Assembly (NCBI GenBank): GCA_028284415.1
Contig: JANQRU010000001.1
Span: 310,001-374,000, forward strand
Reading direction: 5' to 3'
Source: Pyrinomonadaceae bacterium
GTDB taxonomy: Bacteria; Acidobacteriota; Blastocatellia; Pyrinomonadales; Pyrinomonadaceae
Length of the DNA stretch: 64,000 bases
The notes below the pieces were generated by a model. It was given only the letters and a program-made list of their open reading frames with translations, had not been told where the DNA came from and made no database searches. Below, piece after piece: positions 42,892 to 50,778 of the stretch. Both the position numbers and the translations under genes were made by a program. Numbering within the stretch: the stretch's first letter is position 1; each line of letters starts with the position of its first letter.

Positions 42892-44172
42892 TTAACCAAT
42901 TATAACCTCACCATTTTTGACTACTTTTTCAACAAAGTTACCACCAAATTCATAACAAATCTCCCGATAATCATTTGTTTTAAGAATCAATAGATCAGCT
43001 TTCTTACCGATTTCTATTGAACCTAAGTATTTCTCTTGTCCAATAGCATACGCTGAATTTATCGTTACAGCATTTAAAGCTTCAGCAGGCAATAATTTTT
43101 GGTAACGGCAAGATATTGCCATGGCATTTTGTAATGAAGGGCATGGTGCAGAACCTGGATTGTAGTCGGTTGAAACAGCCAATGCACACCCCATATCAAC
43201 CATTTTTCTGGCGTCAGCAAATTCAGTCGAACCAAAGTTAAAATTTACGGTTGGCGTAACTATTCCGACCGTATCAGACTCTGCAAGTAGTTTTATTTCA
43301 TCTATACTTGTTGCATCCAAATGATCTATTGATGTTGCATTATTTTCTATAGCAAATTTCGCACAACCTAAATTTGTAAATTCATCAACATGAGCTTTTA
43401 TTTTAAAGCCTAGTTTTTTTCCAGTTTTTATGACTTTTTGGGATTGCTCCAAATTAAAGGCACTTTTTTCGCAAAATACATCAATGAAAATGTGTGATTT
43501 TTCTTGTTTATAAAAATGAGAATTTTCGAACCAATTCATTGCTTTTGGCAGCATTTCACTGCAAATTAAATCTGTAAATTCGTCCTCTTTCCTTTTCCAC
43601 TCAGGAGGAATTGCATGAGCTGGTAAAAATGTTGGAATTAAATCAATTCTATGTGATTTATCAAGCAATGCTATTGCCTCAAGCATTTTTAACTCCGTTT
43701 CAGTATCCAATCCATATCCGGTTTTCACTTCGCAGGTTGAGACACCAAGTTCGAGCATTTTATCCAATCTATTTCTAGATTGCTCAACCAATTCATCTAA
43801 ACTTGCTTTTCTGGTTTTCTCGACGGTAGAAATAATCCCTCCGCCTGATTCCAAAATTTCTAAATAATCTGCACCTTTTATTTTTAGTTCAAACTCATCA
43901 ATTCTGTTTCCTGCATAAACTATGTGCGTGTGACACTCAACAAAACTTGGCGTGACAGACTTTCCATTTGCATCGATTTGATTTTTGCTATCGAATTCTT
44001 TTAATAATTCATCAGTTGTTCCCAAACCAATGATTGATCCATCACTGATTGCAACAGCACCATTCTTGATGATTCCAACATCAAGCATTTCTTTTCCTTT
44101 TTTAGCTTTTTTATTGGAAGCACAAGTTACTAATTGTTGGGCATTTTTTATTATTAAGTCACAATTTTTCAT
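42892..44172 (-). CDS. hutI: Imidazolonepropionase
   Basis: A 426-residue amidohydrolase converting imidazolone-5-propanoate to formiminoglutamate, the third step of histidine breakdown. The metal motif HTH in VECHTHIVYAGNRIDEFELK and the family-typical GGGIISTVEKTRKAS are present, with LDATSIDEIKLL and STDYNPGSAPCPSLQNAM carrying the later ligands. Its start overlaps the stop of the LOG-family gene by four bases (ATGA), so it is last in a three-gene operon: membrane protein, LOG protein, hutI. Confidence 0.95.
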   Translation of the reverse strand: MKNCDLIIKNAQQLVTCASNKKAKKGKEMLDVGIIKNGAVAISDGSIIGLGTTDELLKEFDSKNQIDANGKSVTPSFVECHTHIVYAGNRIDEFELKIKGADYLEILESGGGIISTVEKTRKASLDELVEQSRNRLDKMLELGVSTCEVKTGYGLDTETELKMLEAIALLDKSHRIDLIPTFLPAHAIPPEWKRKEDEFTDLICSEMLPKAMNWFENSHFYKQEKSHIFIDVFCEKSAFNLEQSQKVIKTGKKLGFKIKAHVDEFTNLGCAKFAIENNATSIDHLDATSIDEIKLLAESDTVGIVTPTVNFNFGSTEFADARKMVDMGCALAVSTDYNPGSAPCPSLQNAMAISCRYQKLLPAEALNAVTINSAYAIGQEKYLGSIEIGKKADLLILKTNDYREICYEFGGNFVEKVVKNGEVIIG

Positions 44173-44750
44173 GTTTCGTCTTTATCAAGCCATTTTTCTA
44201 AAATTGGCGGTTTGTATTCCCGCATAGCTTCGATCATTTTTTGAATATCTTCTTGAATCAATACAATATTTCTGTGCTCTTGACGGACAAATCCTTCATT
44301 TGTTGCCTTATCAAATAATTCTATAAGCGGCTCATAATAAGAATTTATATTTAAGAAGCCGCAAGGCTTATCGTGGAATCCCAATTGTGCCCAAGTAATT
44401 ATTTCGCACAATTCTTCAAATGTTCCGAACCCACCAGGCAAGGCAATAAAACCATCAGATAGTTCAGCCATTAGAGCTTTTCTTTCGTGCATTGAGCTAA
44501 CCACTTTAAGCTCTGTTAATCCCTCATGGGCAACTTCTTTCTCGGCTAAAGCTTCTGGAATTACACCAATAACTTTCCCGCCATTCTCCATGACGGTATC
44601 GGCAATCTTCCCCATTAAACCAACTCGACCACCACCATAAACTAGCTCAATTTTTTCTTTGACAAGAAATACTCCTAATTTTTTAGCAGTTTCTAAATAT
44701 ATCGGATCAGCACCATTGTTTGAGCTGCAAAAAACACAGATTCTTTTCAT
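44169..44750 (-). CDS. LOG-family nucleoside 5'-monophosphate phosphoribohydrolase
   Basis: A 193-residue LOG protein (TIGR00730). The two signatures are VYGGGRVGLMG and PGGFGTFEELCEIITWAQLG (PGGxGTxxE). Related enzymes release the base from cytokinin ribotides or other nucleoside monophosphates. It is translationally coupled with hutI downstream. Its ATG abuts the stop of the membrane-protein gene upstream with no gap. Confidence 0.92.
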   Translation of the reverse strand: MKRICVFCSSNNGADPIYLETAKKLGVFLVKEKIELVYGGGRVGLMGKIADTVMENGGKVIGVIPEALAEKEVAHEGLTELKVVSSMHERKALMAELSDGFIALPGGFGTFEELCEIITWAQLGFHDKPCGFLNINSYYEPLIELFDKATNEGFVRQEHRNIVLIQEDIQKMIEAMREYKPPILEKWLDKDET

Positions 44751-45305
44751 TTATTTTCTTTTTACCCTCAGCCACAAGACAAAAAACTTTGCTATTACAG
44801 CAATGGCAACTACCAGCATTGCTAAGAAAGCCAAACTTCCAATAATTAATTTTGATGAGGTGACAGTTGATAATAAATTAACTGTCGAAAGATATTTAGC
44901 CGGAAAGTTTGAAATTAGGTAAAGAAGGATTGAGTTTTCTGTCAGATCAAAAATTACCAGTAAAATTGGTAGAATCAAAACTACGCTCAAGAATTTTGAA
45001 GTTTTCAGCTTTTTTAGCAAATAAAAAATTGTGGCAAAGATTACTAATCCAAGTAAAAAACCATTGAGATAATCCATTAACTGAAAGTTAAAATAACTAC
45101 TCAAAACACCTTCATCCATCTTATCCAACAGATCGTAAAAATACTCGCTTGTTAAACCAATTTTTTCTTCAGGGAGATCTTTGTTTTGAATTTGTTTTTT
45201 TATTTGAGGATAGAGGCTAAAATTAAACAAATAAGTGCCCCATACAAGAAAAACTATCCAACAAACCAATACATTTTTTCCATTTGAAAGTAATTTATCT
45301 AGCAT
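44751..45305 (-). CDS. Membrane protein, unknown function
   Basis: A ~184-residue protein with four or so hydrophobic segments: VLVCWIVFLVWGTYLFNFSLY, LNGFLLGLVIFATIFYLL, FLSVVLILPILLVIFDL and SLAFLAMLVVAIAVIAKFFVLWL. It ends in basic RVKRK. The open frame reaches GTG 45392, but that codon lies within the terminator stem-loop of the VWA gene upstream, so I prefer ATG 45305 (weak TTTGAG before it). It is first in the operon with the LOG gene and hutI. The function is unknown. Confidence 0.65.
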   Translation of the reverse strand: MLDKLLSNGKNVLVCWIVFLVWGTYLFNFSLYPQIKKQIQNKDLPEEKIGLTSEYFYDLLDKMDEGVLSSYFNFQLMDYLNGFLLGLVIFATIFYLLKKLKTSKFLSVVLILPILLVIFDLTENSILLYLISNFPAKYLSTVNLLSTVTSSKLIIGSLAFLAMLVVAIAVIAKFFVLWLRVKRK

Positions 45306-45369
45306 TAACTCAAAGTTTTTATATTTTTTGAGAAATACTATATCAAAGAATTTGTAAATCAAATCGTAC

Positions 45370-45410
45370 AAAGTAAAAAAGACTATCAACACTTAAGTTA
45401 ATAGTCTTTT
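45370..45410 (-). terminator. Terminator downstream of the first VWA gene
   Basis: AAAAGACTAT (45377-45386) pairs with ATAGTCTTTT (45401-45410), 14-base loop, and the minus strand continues TTTACTTTG. It lies 20 bases after the stop of the 45431-46567 gene. Confidence 0.8.
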
Positions 45411-45430
45411 AAAGTAATTTAAGAGATTGT

Positions 45431-46567
45431 TTATTGACTATTGCCCACAATGTAACTGTCTCTTGCACGAACAATTAATTTTGGTCGGTAAACTCTAACT
45501 TTTATTTTCTTTCTCTCACCGGTTTTACCTTCTTTTTTTGGATAATAACCGATGTTATATTGTCGTCTTAATTCTTCGGCTATACCTTCAAATGCCATTC
45601 TTAAACCACCAACAGTTTTTTCAGGGGCGAAGACTCTCCCACCTGTGTAAGCAGCTAATTCATCCAGATACTTTTTGCCTAAAGCATATTCTTCAGCAGA
45701 CATTCCGGCACCTCTTATGACAGTGCCGCCAATTCCTGGAATGCGTCTCCCAAAAACTCCACCGTTGTTAACATTTCTCAAATAAGTATTGTAATAAATA
45801 GGAAAAATAATGCTTTCTGATTTTTCGGCATCTCTGAGAGTTGTGTCATAAGTTCTTTTAGAAACAGTATCAACTCCGTCAGTAAATAATACAATGGCTT
45901 TTCGTCCTTCTATTTTTCTTAATCTTTTGTTAATTGCGAAATCTACTGCATCATAGAGTGCTGTACCACCTCCAAAATCTGCTTTGTCTATACCTCGATA
46001 AATTTGCTGACGATTATTAGTAGCTTCAGTTAAAACCTGCGGGTCGCTATCAAACTCAATCACTAAGACTTTATCCTGTGGCTTTAGTTGATCTACAAAA
46101 GCTTTAGCAGCTCTACGTATTTCCTCAATCCGATATTCTGTTGAGGGACTAGTATCAATTAAAAGTGCAACTGTAAAAGGCTTTTCTGAAGTCCCAAAAT
46201 ATGCTACTTCTTGCTCAATCCCATCTTCAAAAATCTTAATTTCTTCCTTTTTCAAATTCCTGATATACAAACCATTTCGGTTGTAAACAGAAATTGGAAT
46301 AGTTACAAGAGTTGAATCAACTTTAATAACATCCTCATCTGTTTCAATCTCTTGTTTTTTGACTTCTTTTACTTTTTTTATGTTTTTCCTACGGTAATTT
46401 GGAGGATAGATTCGTCTGGGTTTGTATGGTCTGGATTCGGAATATGAGTTTTCATCAACAATTACGGGAGTTTTAATTGGCTTAGGCTTAATTCTTCTTC
46501 CTGATTGTGTAAAAACAATTGTCGCTAAACTTAAAAGTAATAAAAACGAAACAAAAAATCTGACCAT
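45431..46567 (-). CDS. VWFA-related acidobacterial-domain protein (exported)
   Basis: A 378-residue exported protein. After the signal peptide (FFVSFLLLLSLATIVFTQ) and a basic Pro/Arg/Lys/Tyr-rich region, residues ~85-365 follow the acidobacterial VWFA pattern: TLVTIPISVYNRNGLYIRNL, EEIKIFEDGIEQEVAYFG, then VALLIDTSPSTEYRIEEI (metal-ion site DxSxS) and IVLFTDGVDT. It ends in RRQYNIGYYPKKEGKTGERK. These proteins occur in many copies in Acidobacteriota; their ligands are unknown. It is a paralogue of the neighbouring gene 46696-47856, but ~130 bases separate them. Confidence 0.92.
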   Translation of the reverse strand: MVRFFVSFLLLLSLATIVFTQSGRRIKPKPIKTPVIVDENSYSESRPYKPRRIYPPNYRRKNIKKVKEVKKQEIETDEDVIKVDSTLVTIPISVYNRNGLYIRNLKKEEIKIFEDGIEQEVAYFGTSEKPFTVALLIDTSPSTEYRIEEIRRAAKAFVDQLKPQDKVLVIEFDSDPQVLTEATNNRQQIYRGIDKADFGGGTALYDAVDFAINKRLRKIEGRKAIVLFTDGVDTVSKRTYDTTLRDAEKSESIIFPIYYNTYLRNVNNGGVFGRRIPGIGGTVIRGAGMSAEEYALGKKYLDELAAYTGGRVFAPEKTVGGLRMAFEGIAEELRRQYNIGYYPKKEGKTGERKKIKVRVYRPKLIVRARDSYIVGNSQ

Positions 46568-46695
46568 ACCTTATCTCCATTTATTTATCTTAGTTTCATA
46601 GTCTGTGATGCAGAAAAATAGATTAAGTCTGTATGTGATTTTGGTTCGACTGAAATGTTTATAATAATTTCATAGATAAATTTCTGGGTATCAAA

Positions 46696-47856
46696 TTAAT
46701 AATAATTATCTCGAATTCTGATTATTAAATCTGGACGATTAATTCTAACCTTTAATTCTTTTCTATCATTACTTTTATTGGGAGACTGAGGCTTATAGCC
46801 AATGAAGTTCTGTAAACGAATGGTAGTTCCAATAATTTCAAAAGCCTGTTTTAACTGATCTAACTTTGGCTTGACAAAAACTACTCTTCCTCCTGTTGAT
46901 GCAGCCAATTCGCTCATAAATTGTTGACCAATTTCGTATTCCTCTTTACTCTGTCCTGTTCTATTGGTTACTGTTCTATTTTTTCCTTGAGATAAGCTAT
47001 CCTTCAGAATTTGATCTAAAACAATACTTCCTCTTCGGGCTCTGGCAATATTCCCTAAATAGTTAGTTTTGTATTGTTTAGAAGTATCAATTAATATGGA
47101 AAAGAAAATAGCATTAGAGTTTTCTGCCATTTTGATTGACTGTTTATAATCAGAGTATCTTGAAGTTGTATCAACACCATCGGTAACAAATATGATAATA
47201 TTCAGATTTTGTTTATCTTGAACATGGTCTTTAAGTAATAATTCAGAAACATCATACAAGGATGTGCCCGAGCCAGTTTTTTTCTTTTCTAAAGCTCCTA
47301 TTAATTTTTTTTTATTATCAGTGTAAGTGGCGACAAACTCTAGCGCATTATTGAAAACAAAACCTGAAACTCTGTCATTAGCCTTAATTACTCTAAATAA
47401 TTCATCGAGCGAATTATACAATTTCTTCTCGAATCTAATAAAAGAAGGGCTTTTGTCCATCAATAAAAAAATATTTAATGGCGTGTTTGGAATACCCAAA
47501 AAAGAAACTTCCTGTTCAATTCCGTTCTCGAAAATCTTCACTTCATCTTTTCTTATGTCAGAGACATATTCTCCATTCGATTTGAATACAGAAATAGGAA
47601 CCATAATGAAATTTGTTAAATTTTGAGAATAATGATTTGTTTTTTTCTTGGCACTACTTTTCCTTTTCTTACTATTGCTGTAGCTACTTACTATTTTATC
47701 GATTGGATATTTTCTAATTGGTCTATAAGATTTAGATTCTGAATAATTAAGTGGCTTTTTTTGTGCTTCCCTAGTCTTCTCTGACTTTTTTTCATCTTGA
47801 GCTGTTACAGTTTGAATGGTGGCAATAAGGACTAAGATAATTATGACTTTTGACAT
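46696..47856 (-). CDS. VWFA-related acidobacterial-domain protein, paralogue
   Basis: A 386-residue exported paralogue of the preceding protein. The signal peptide (IIILVLIATIQTVTA) is followed by a basic region and the same domain: FIMVPISVFKSNGEYVSDIR, EVKIFENGIEQEVSFLG, IFLLMDKSPSFIRFEKKL and IIFVTDGVDTTSRYS. In the metal-ion site DxSxS the first strand reads LLMDKSPS, so D-x-S-x-S is kept. It ends in LQNFIGYKPQ and a basic tail. It probably shares a transcript or promoter arrangement with its paralogue. Confidence 0.9.
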   Translation of the reverse strand: MSKVIIILVLIATIQTVTAQDEKKSEKTREAQKKPLNYSESKSYRPIRKYPIDKIVSSYSNSKKRKSSAKKKTNHYSQNLTNFIMVPISVFKSNGEYVSDIRKDEVKIFENGIEQEVSFLGIPNTPLNIFLLMDKSPSFIRFEKKLYNSLDELFRVIKANDRVSGFVFNNALEFVATYTDNKKKLIGALEKKKTGSGTSLYDVSELLLKDHVQDKQNLNIIIFVTDGVDTTSRYSDYKQSIKMAENSNAIFFSILIDTSKQYKTNYLGNIARARRGSIVLDQILKDSLSQGKNRTVTNRTGQSKEEYEIGQQFMSELAASTGGRVVFVKPKLDQLKQAFEIIGTTIRLQNFIGYKPQSPNKSNDRKELKVRINRPDLIIRIRDNYY

Positions 47857-47889
47857 AGCTTCAACTTTCTCCTCTGATAATTATTCAAA

Positions 47890-48630
47890 TTATAACACTA
47901 TCCCAACGCTAAACTTTCCAAAATACTCATTACCTTTTTTAGCCAAATCTAGCATTAATTTATCTCCGCCTCTACGATAGATGCCGTCGCGTGAATTTGT
48001 AACTCTTGGGGACTTTCTTTCAGAATATGGTTTTAGTTTTTGCACATCCTTTGTAAATGATTCATCAAAATATAATTGCGAAGTGTGCTCATAACCGCTA
48101 CTTGAATCTGGACTTGTACGAACTTTGTAATGAATGTGAACTGTTCTTCCTTCGTACCAACCGGGATATATGGTCTTGAATTTAACCATTCCTTTTTTAT
48201 CGGTCATTTGATAACCACGTAGAAACTTTTGTCCCCGTGTGTCACCTGAATAATAATCATCAACATCAGAATAAACTCCTTTTGTATCACAATGCCAAAT
48301 ATCTACCATTGCATCTGGCAAAGGTTTGCATTGACCGTTTGAAACTTGGAGAATTGTAAGCTCTAAATTTAGTATTGCACCAGATTTAATTGATTTGTCT
48401 TTCGGATTGCTGCGAATATCAACTCTGTTCAGTCTTTCATCAACAAAGTATGGACCGGCAGTTTGCTCAGGACTAACTACACAACCAACTATTTTATCCA
48501 AATGAGTAGAACTTGATTCAACATTAGTACAACCGGTTAAAACTGACGCAGCAGTTGTCCCACCTAAAAGTAAAAATAAATCACGTCTTGATAATAATGT
48601 AGGTTTGTTTTCTTTTTGTTTGGAATTCAT
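47890..48630 (-). CDS. Intradiol ring-cleavage dioxygenase-like lipoprotein with Tat-type signal
   Basis: A 246-residue protein. The N-terminus has a twin-arginine motif (SRRDLFLLLGG) and a lipobox (VLTGC). The catalytic domain resembles protocatechuate 3,4-dioxygenase beta: SPEQTAGPYFVDERLNR, LPDAMVDIWHCDTKGVYSDVD, then IYPGWYEGRTVHIHYKV. The four iron(III) ligands, two Tyr (GVYSD, GWYEG) and two His (HIH), are all present. Enzymes of this fold open catechol rings with O2; a secreted form and its true substrate are uncertain. It is transcribed alone. Confidence 0.9.
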   Translation of the reverse strand: MNSKQKENKPTLLSRRDLFLLLGGTTAASVLTGCTNVESSSTHLDKIVGCVVSPEQTAGPYFVDERLNRVDIRSNPKDKSIKSGAILNLELTILQVSNGQCKPLPDAMVDIWHCDTKGVYSDVDDYYSGDTRGQKFLRGYQMTDKKGMVKFKTIYPGWYEGRTVHIHYKVRTSPDSSSGYEHTSQLYFDESFTKDVQKLKPYSERKSPRVTNSRDGIYRRGGDKLMLDLAKKGNEYFGKFSVGIVL

Positions 48631-48699
48631 ACTTGTCCTCTTGAATACTACTTTGTACTAAGAAGCAAGGTTTCAAAAAAAAGTTTGCAAGGTTAAAAA

Positions 48700-49779
48700 T
48701 TATTTTCTGCTGTTGGTCATTAGTGTGTTGAAAATTAATCTTAAGGCTTCAATGTCTCCTCTAAATTCAAAAAACTGATCTCTACCCGTTTCCTGTTCAA
48801 GGAGCATTCCATTTTTGTAGAAGCTTCCACCAATTAAATTTATGAGAAAAAATTGCTTTGTTCCGTTTGTTCCATTAAATAGAACTCTTTTGTTTGTGAA
48901 ATAAAGTGTGCCCTTATCCTTAAGATGCATAGACTTACCTGCAATTTGATTGGTTGGAATTCTGCCGGATTGAAATTCTCTACCATATCTTCCACGAGAA
49001 TCGTGGTAACCGCTGTATTTAACAGGATGATAAACATTTGAGATTTCGTAATGCTTTGCATTTACATAGCCAGAACACTGCTCATCTTTATCCAAAAAGA
49101 TATTTACAGATACTTTGGGCAATTTGCCAGTGTATAGATTCCAGAGATACCTACAACGTATTAGGTTTTGTTCAGCAGTCTCAGTAAATTTGAGTTCGAC
49201 CTGTAGATTTTTTGCGATTGTATTTAATTCTTTTTCTTCACCATCAGATAGCATTTTATCTTCTAATGAGGCTCTCAAAACTGAATGCAGATATTTGCTT
49301 GCCTCTGCCGTATATATTTTTTTGGCAGAGGATTTTGGGATTCTTAAACGGACAGTTAATTCCTCAAGTTGTTTTTTTTCTTTTGAAGACAAAATTCCGT
49401 CATAAACCACATTCATCACATGTCTTTTGTAAATGGGTTCTGTAATTGCTCTATGAACTGAATTTACTTCTTTTGACTCAAGCGAAAATATTTTTTGAAG
49501 ATGATTGAGTTTTGTGTATTCTTCTTTCGAAATATCATAATCAATAACAAAATATCTTAGTAAAACTGAATAAAAATCCAGTAACCGAGAACGTGCTTTT
49601 TCATGAGTTATTTTATATTTATCCAAGCAATTTTCTATTGATTCCTCATCCAGTTTCAAAATTGGGACACAGGCGAGTAAATTATTGATTTCAACAAACG
49701 CATTCTCCCGCGGTTGCCGACGCAAAACCTTATCCATAAAAGAGGCTTTTTTTAAGTCTATTATCTCGAATCCATTCAT
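48700..49779 (-). CDS. TerB-like helical protein with C-terminal PH/GRAM-like domain
   Basis: A 359-residue cytosolic protein. Residues ~45-210 are helical with two acidic patterns resembling TerB/EF-hand-like repeats (YFVIDYDISKEEYTKLNHL; RASLEDKMLSDGEEKELNTI). Residues ~285-350 look like a bacterial PH or GRAM domain (KDKGTLYFTNKRVLFNG; then KQFFLINLIGGSFYKNGML). Such proteins may bind membrane lipids or act in stress responses, but the family is not assigned. A long linker (HPVKYSGYHDSRGRYGREFQ) lies between the two. It is transcribed alone. Confidence 0.7.
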   Translation of the reverse strand: MNGFEIIDLKKASFMDKVLRRQPRENAFVEINNLLACVPILKLDEESIENCLDKYKITHEKARSRLLDFYSVLLRYFVIDYDISKEEYTKLNHLQKIFSLESKEVNSVHRAITEPIYKRHVMNVVYDGILSSKEKKQLEELTVRLRIPKSSAKKIYTAEASKYLHSVLRASLEDKMLSDGEEKELNTIAKNLQVELKFTETAEQNLIRCRYLWNLYTGKLPKVSVNIFLDKDEQCSGYVNAKHYEISNVYHPVKYSGYHDSRGRYGREFQSGRIPTNQIAGKSMHLKDKGTLYFTNKRVLFNGTNGTKQFFLINLIGGSFYKNGMLLEQETGRDQFFEFRGDIEALRLIFNTLMTNSRK

Positions 49780-49826
49780 TTATCGTTGAATTCTAATGTT
49801 TTTATTTGCCTCTAGCAAATTAATGT

Positions 49827-49860
49827 TTGACAGCCTCATTGATGTAAAGTAAACTTTACA
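49827..49860 (+). promoter_or_regulatory. Promoter with overlapping palindromic operator
   Basis: TTGACA (49827-49832) and TAAACT (49850-49855) are 17 bases apart, a good sigma-70-like promoter. The perfect palindrome TGTAAAGT-AA-ACTTTACA (49843-49860) covers the -10 element. The transcript would include a small ORF, a membrane protein and an XRE regulator, so autorepression by that regulator is a natural inference. Confidence 0.6.
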
Positions 49861-49910
49861 AAATAACAAGTTTGCTTGTCATAAAGTATAGCTTTCAAAA
49901 AAAATATCAA

Positions 49911-50099
49911 ATGAAGAAGATTTATTGCTATCAAAGTTATTTACAAAATACTGAGATCAAACAAGTTAGTAAAAATTGTAAGATGTTTGAGTTCCAAATA
50001 ATTTTTGTATCCATATTTATTCCAATTATTCTTTATTTGATAGTTAATGATATAGGAGTCATTAAATTCTTATTAAATTTGATGAAAATAGTTTTTTAG
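49911..50099 (+). CDS. Possible small membrane peptide (doubtful)
   Basis: A 62-codon frame (ATG 49911; the frame reaches 49872) lies between a good promoter and the next gene. It encodes one clear hydrophobic helix (FEFQIIFVSIFIPIILYLIV). There is no convincing ribosome site. It ends four bases before the ATG of the next gene. It is either a small leader gene or part of an untranslated leader. I have no family for it. Confidence 0.35.
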   Translation: MKKIYCYQSYLQNTEIKQVSKNCKMFEFQIIFVSIFIPIILYLIVNDIGVIKFLLNLMKIVF

Positions 50100-50103
50100 T
50101 ACT

Positions 50104-50553
50104 ATGAACACACAAAACATTTATGAATGTGAAAGAAGAAATTTAGAAAAAATAAAAAGATATTTTTCTTTACCAAATTATCTCAAAGCCCCAAGTATAG
50201 CTTCAGCTGCAATTTTACTTTTACTCTTATTGGTCTTAGGTACTTTTTCCGAAACTGATCCGCTAGTAAAAGTAACAATAGAAAAACTTACTTTAGTTGC
50301 TTTACTAATAGCTGCACTTTCAAAAGAAAAGATCGAAGATGAATTGATCAGCAAGATAAGAGGTCAGGCATATACCGTCGCTTTTGTTTCGGGGGTTGTT
50401 TACGCACTTGTTCAACCATACATAAACTATATTGTCTTAAGATTTCTGAAACCTGATAAAGCAAACTATTCTGAATTAAGTGTATTTATTATACTTTGGT
50501 TCATGTTAGTGATTTATTTATGTACCTTTTACCTTCTCAAGCGGACAAGTTAG
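50104..50553 (+). CDS. Small membrane protein paired with an XRE regulator
   Basis: A 149-residue protein with four probable membrane segments (SIASAAILLLLLLVLGTF; KLTLVALLIAALS; YTVAFVSGVVYALVQPYI; VFIILWFMLVIYLCTFYLL). It resembles the membrane proteins commonly encoded beside 65-70-residue XRE regulators in Firmicutes and Bacteroidota. The regulator's ATG is two bases after its stop, so they are one unit. The function of these pairs is poorly known. Confidence 0.8.
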   Translation: MNTQNIYECERRNLEKIKRYFSLPNYLKAPSIASAAILLLLLLVLGTFSETDPLVKVTIEKLTLVALLIAALSKEKIEDELISKIRGQAYTVAFVSGVVYALVQPYINYIVLRFLKPDKANYSELSVFIILWFMLVIYLCTFYLLKRTS

Positions 50554-50555
50554 AA

Positions 50556-50756
50556 ATGATAAATAAATTAAAAGTAGAAAGGGCGATTCACAATCTTACT
50601 CAAGAAGAATTAGCGCAAAAAGTGGGTGTTTCACGGCAGACAATTAATTCGATTGAAAAAAACAGATACGTTCCCTCAACAGTTTTGTCATTAAAAATTT
50701 CCAAAATATTTAATAAACCCGTAAATGAAATCTTTGAACTAGAGAAAGATGACTAA
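50556..50756 (+). CDS. Small XRE/Cro-type regulator
   Basis: A 66-residue protein that is essentially one HTH domain: INKLKVERAIHNLTQEELAQ, then KVGVSRQTINSIEKNRYVPS, then a closing helix. The frame extends upstream inside the membrane-protein gene to 50496, but ATG 50556, two bases after that gene's stop, gives the usual length for this class. It probably binds the palindrome at 49843-49860 and represses its own operon. Confidence 0.88.
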   Translation: MINKLKVERAIHNLTQEELAQKVGVSRQTINSIEKNRYVPSTVLSLKISKIFNKPVNEIFELEKDD

Positions 50757-50778
50757 TTTTCATAAAATTTAATTAATT

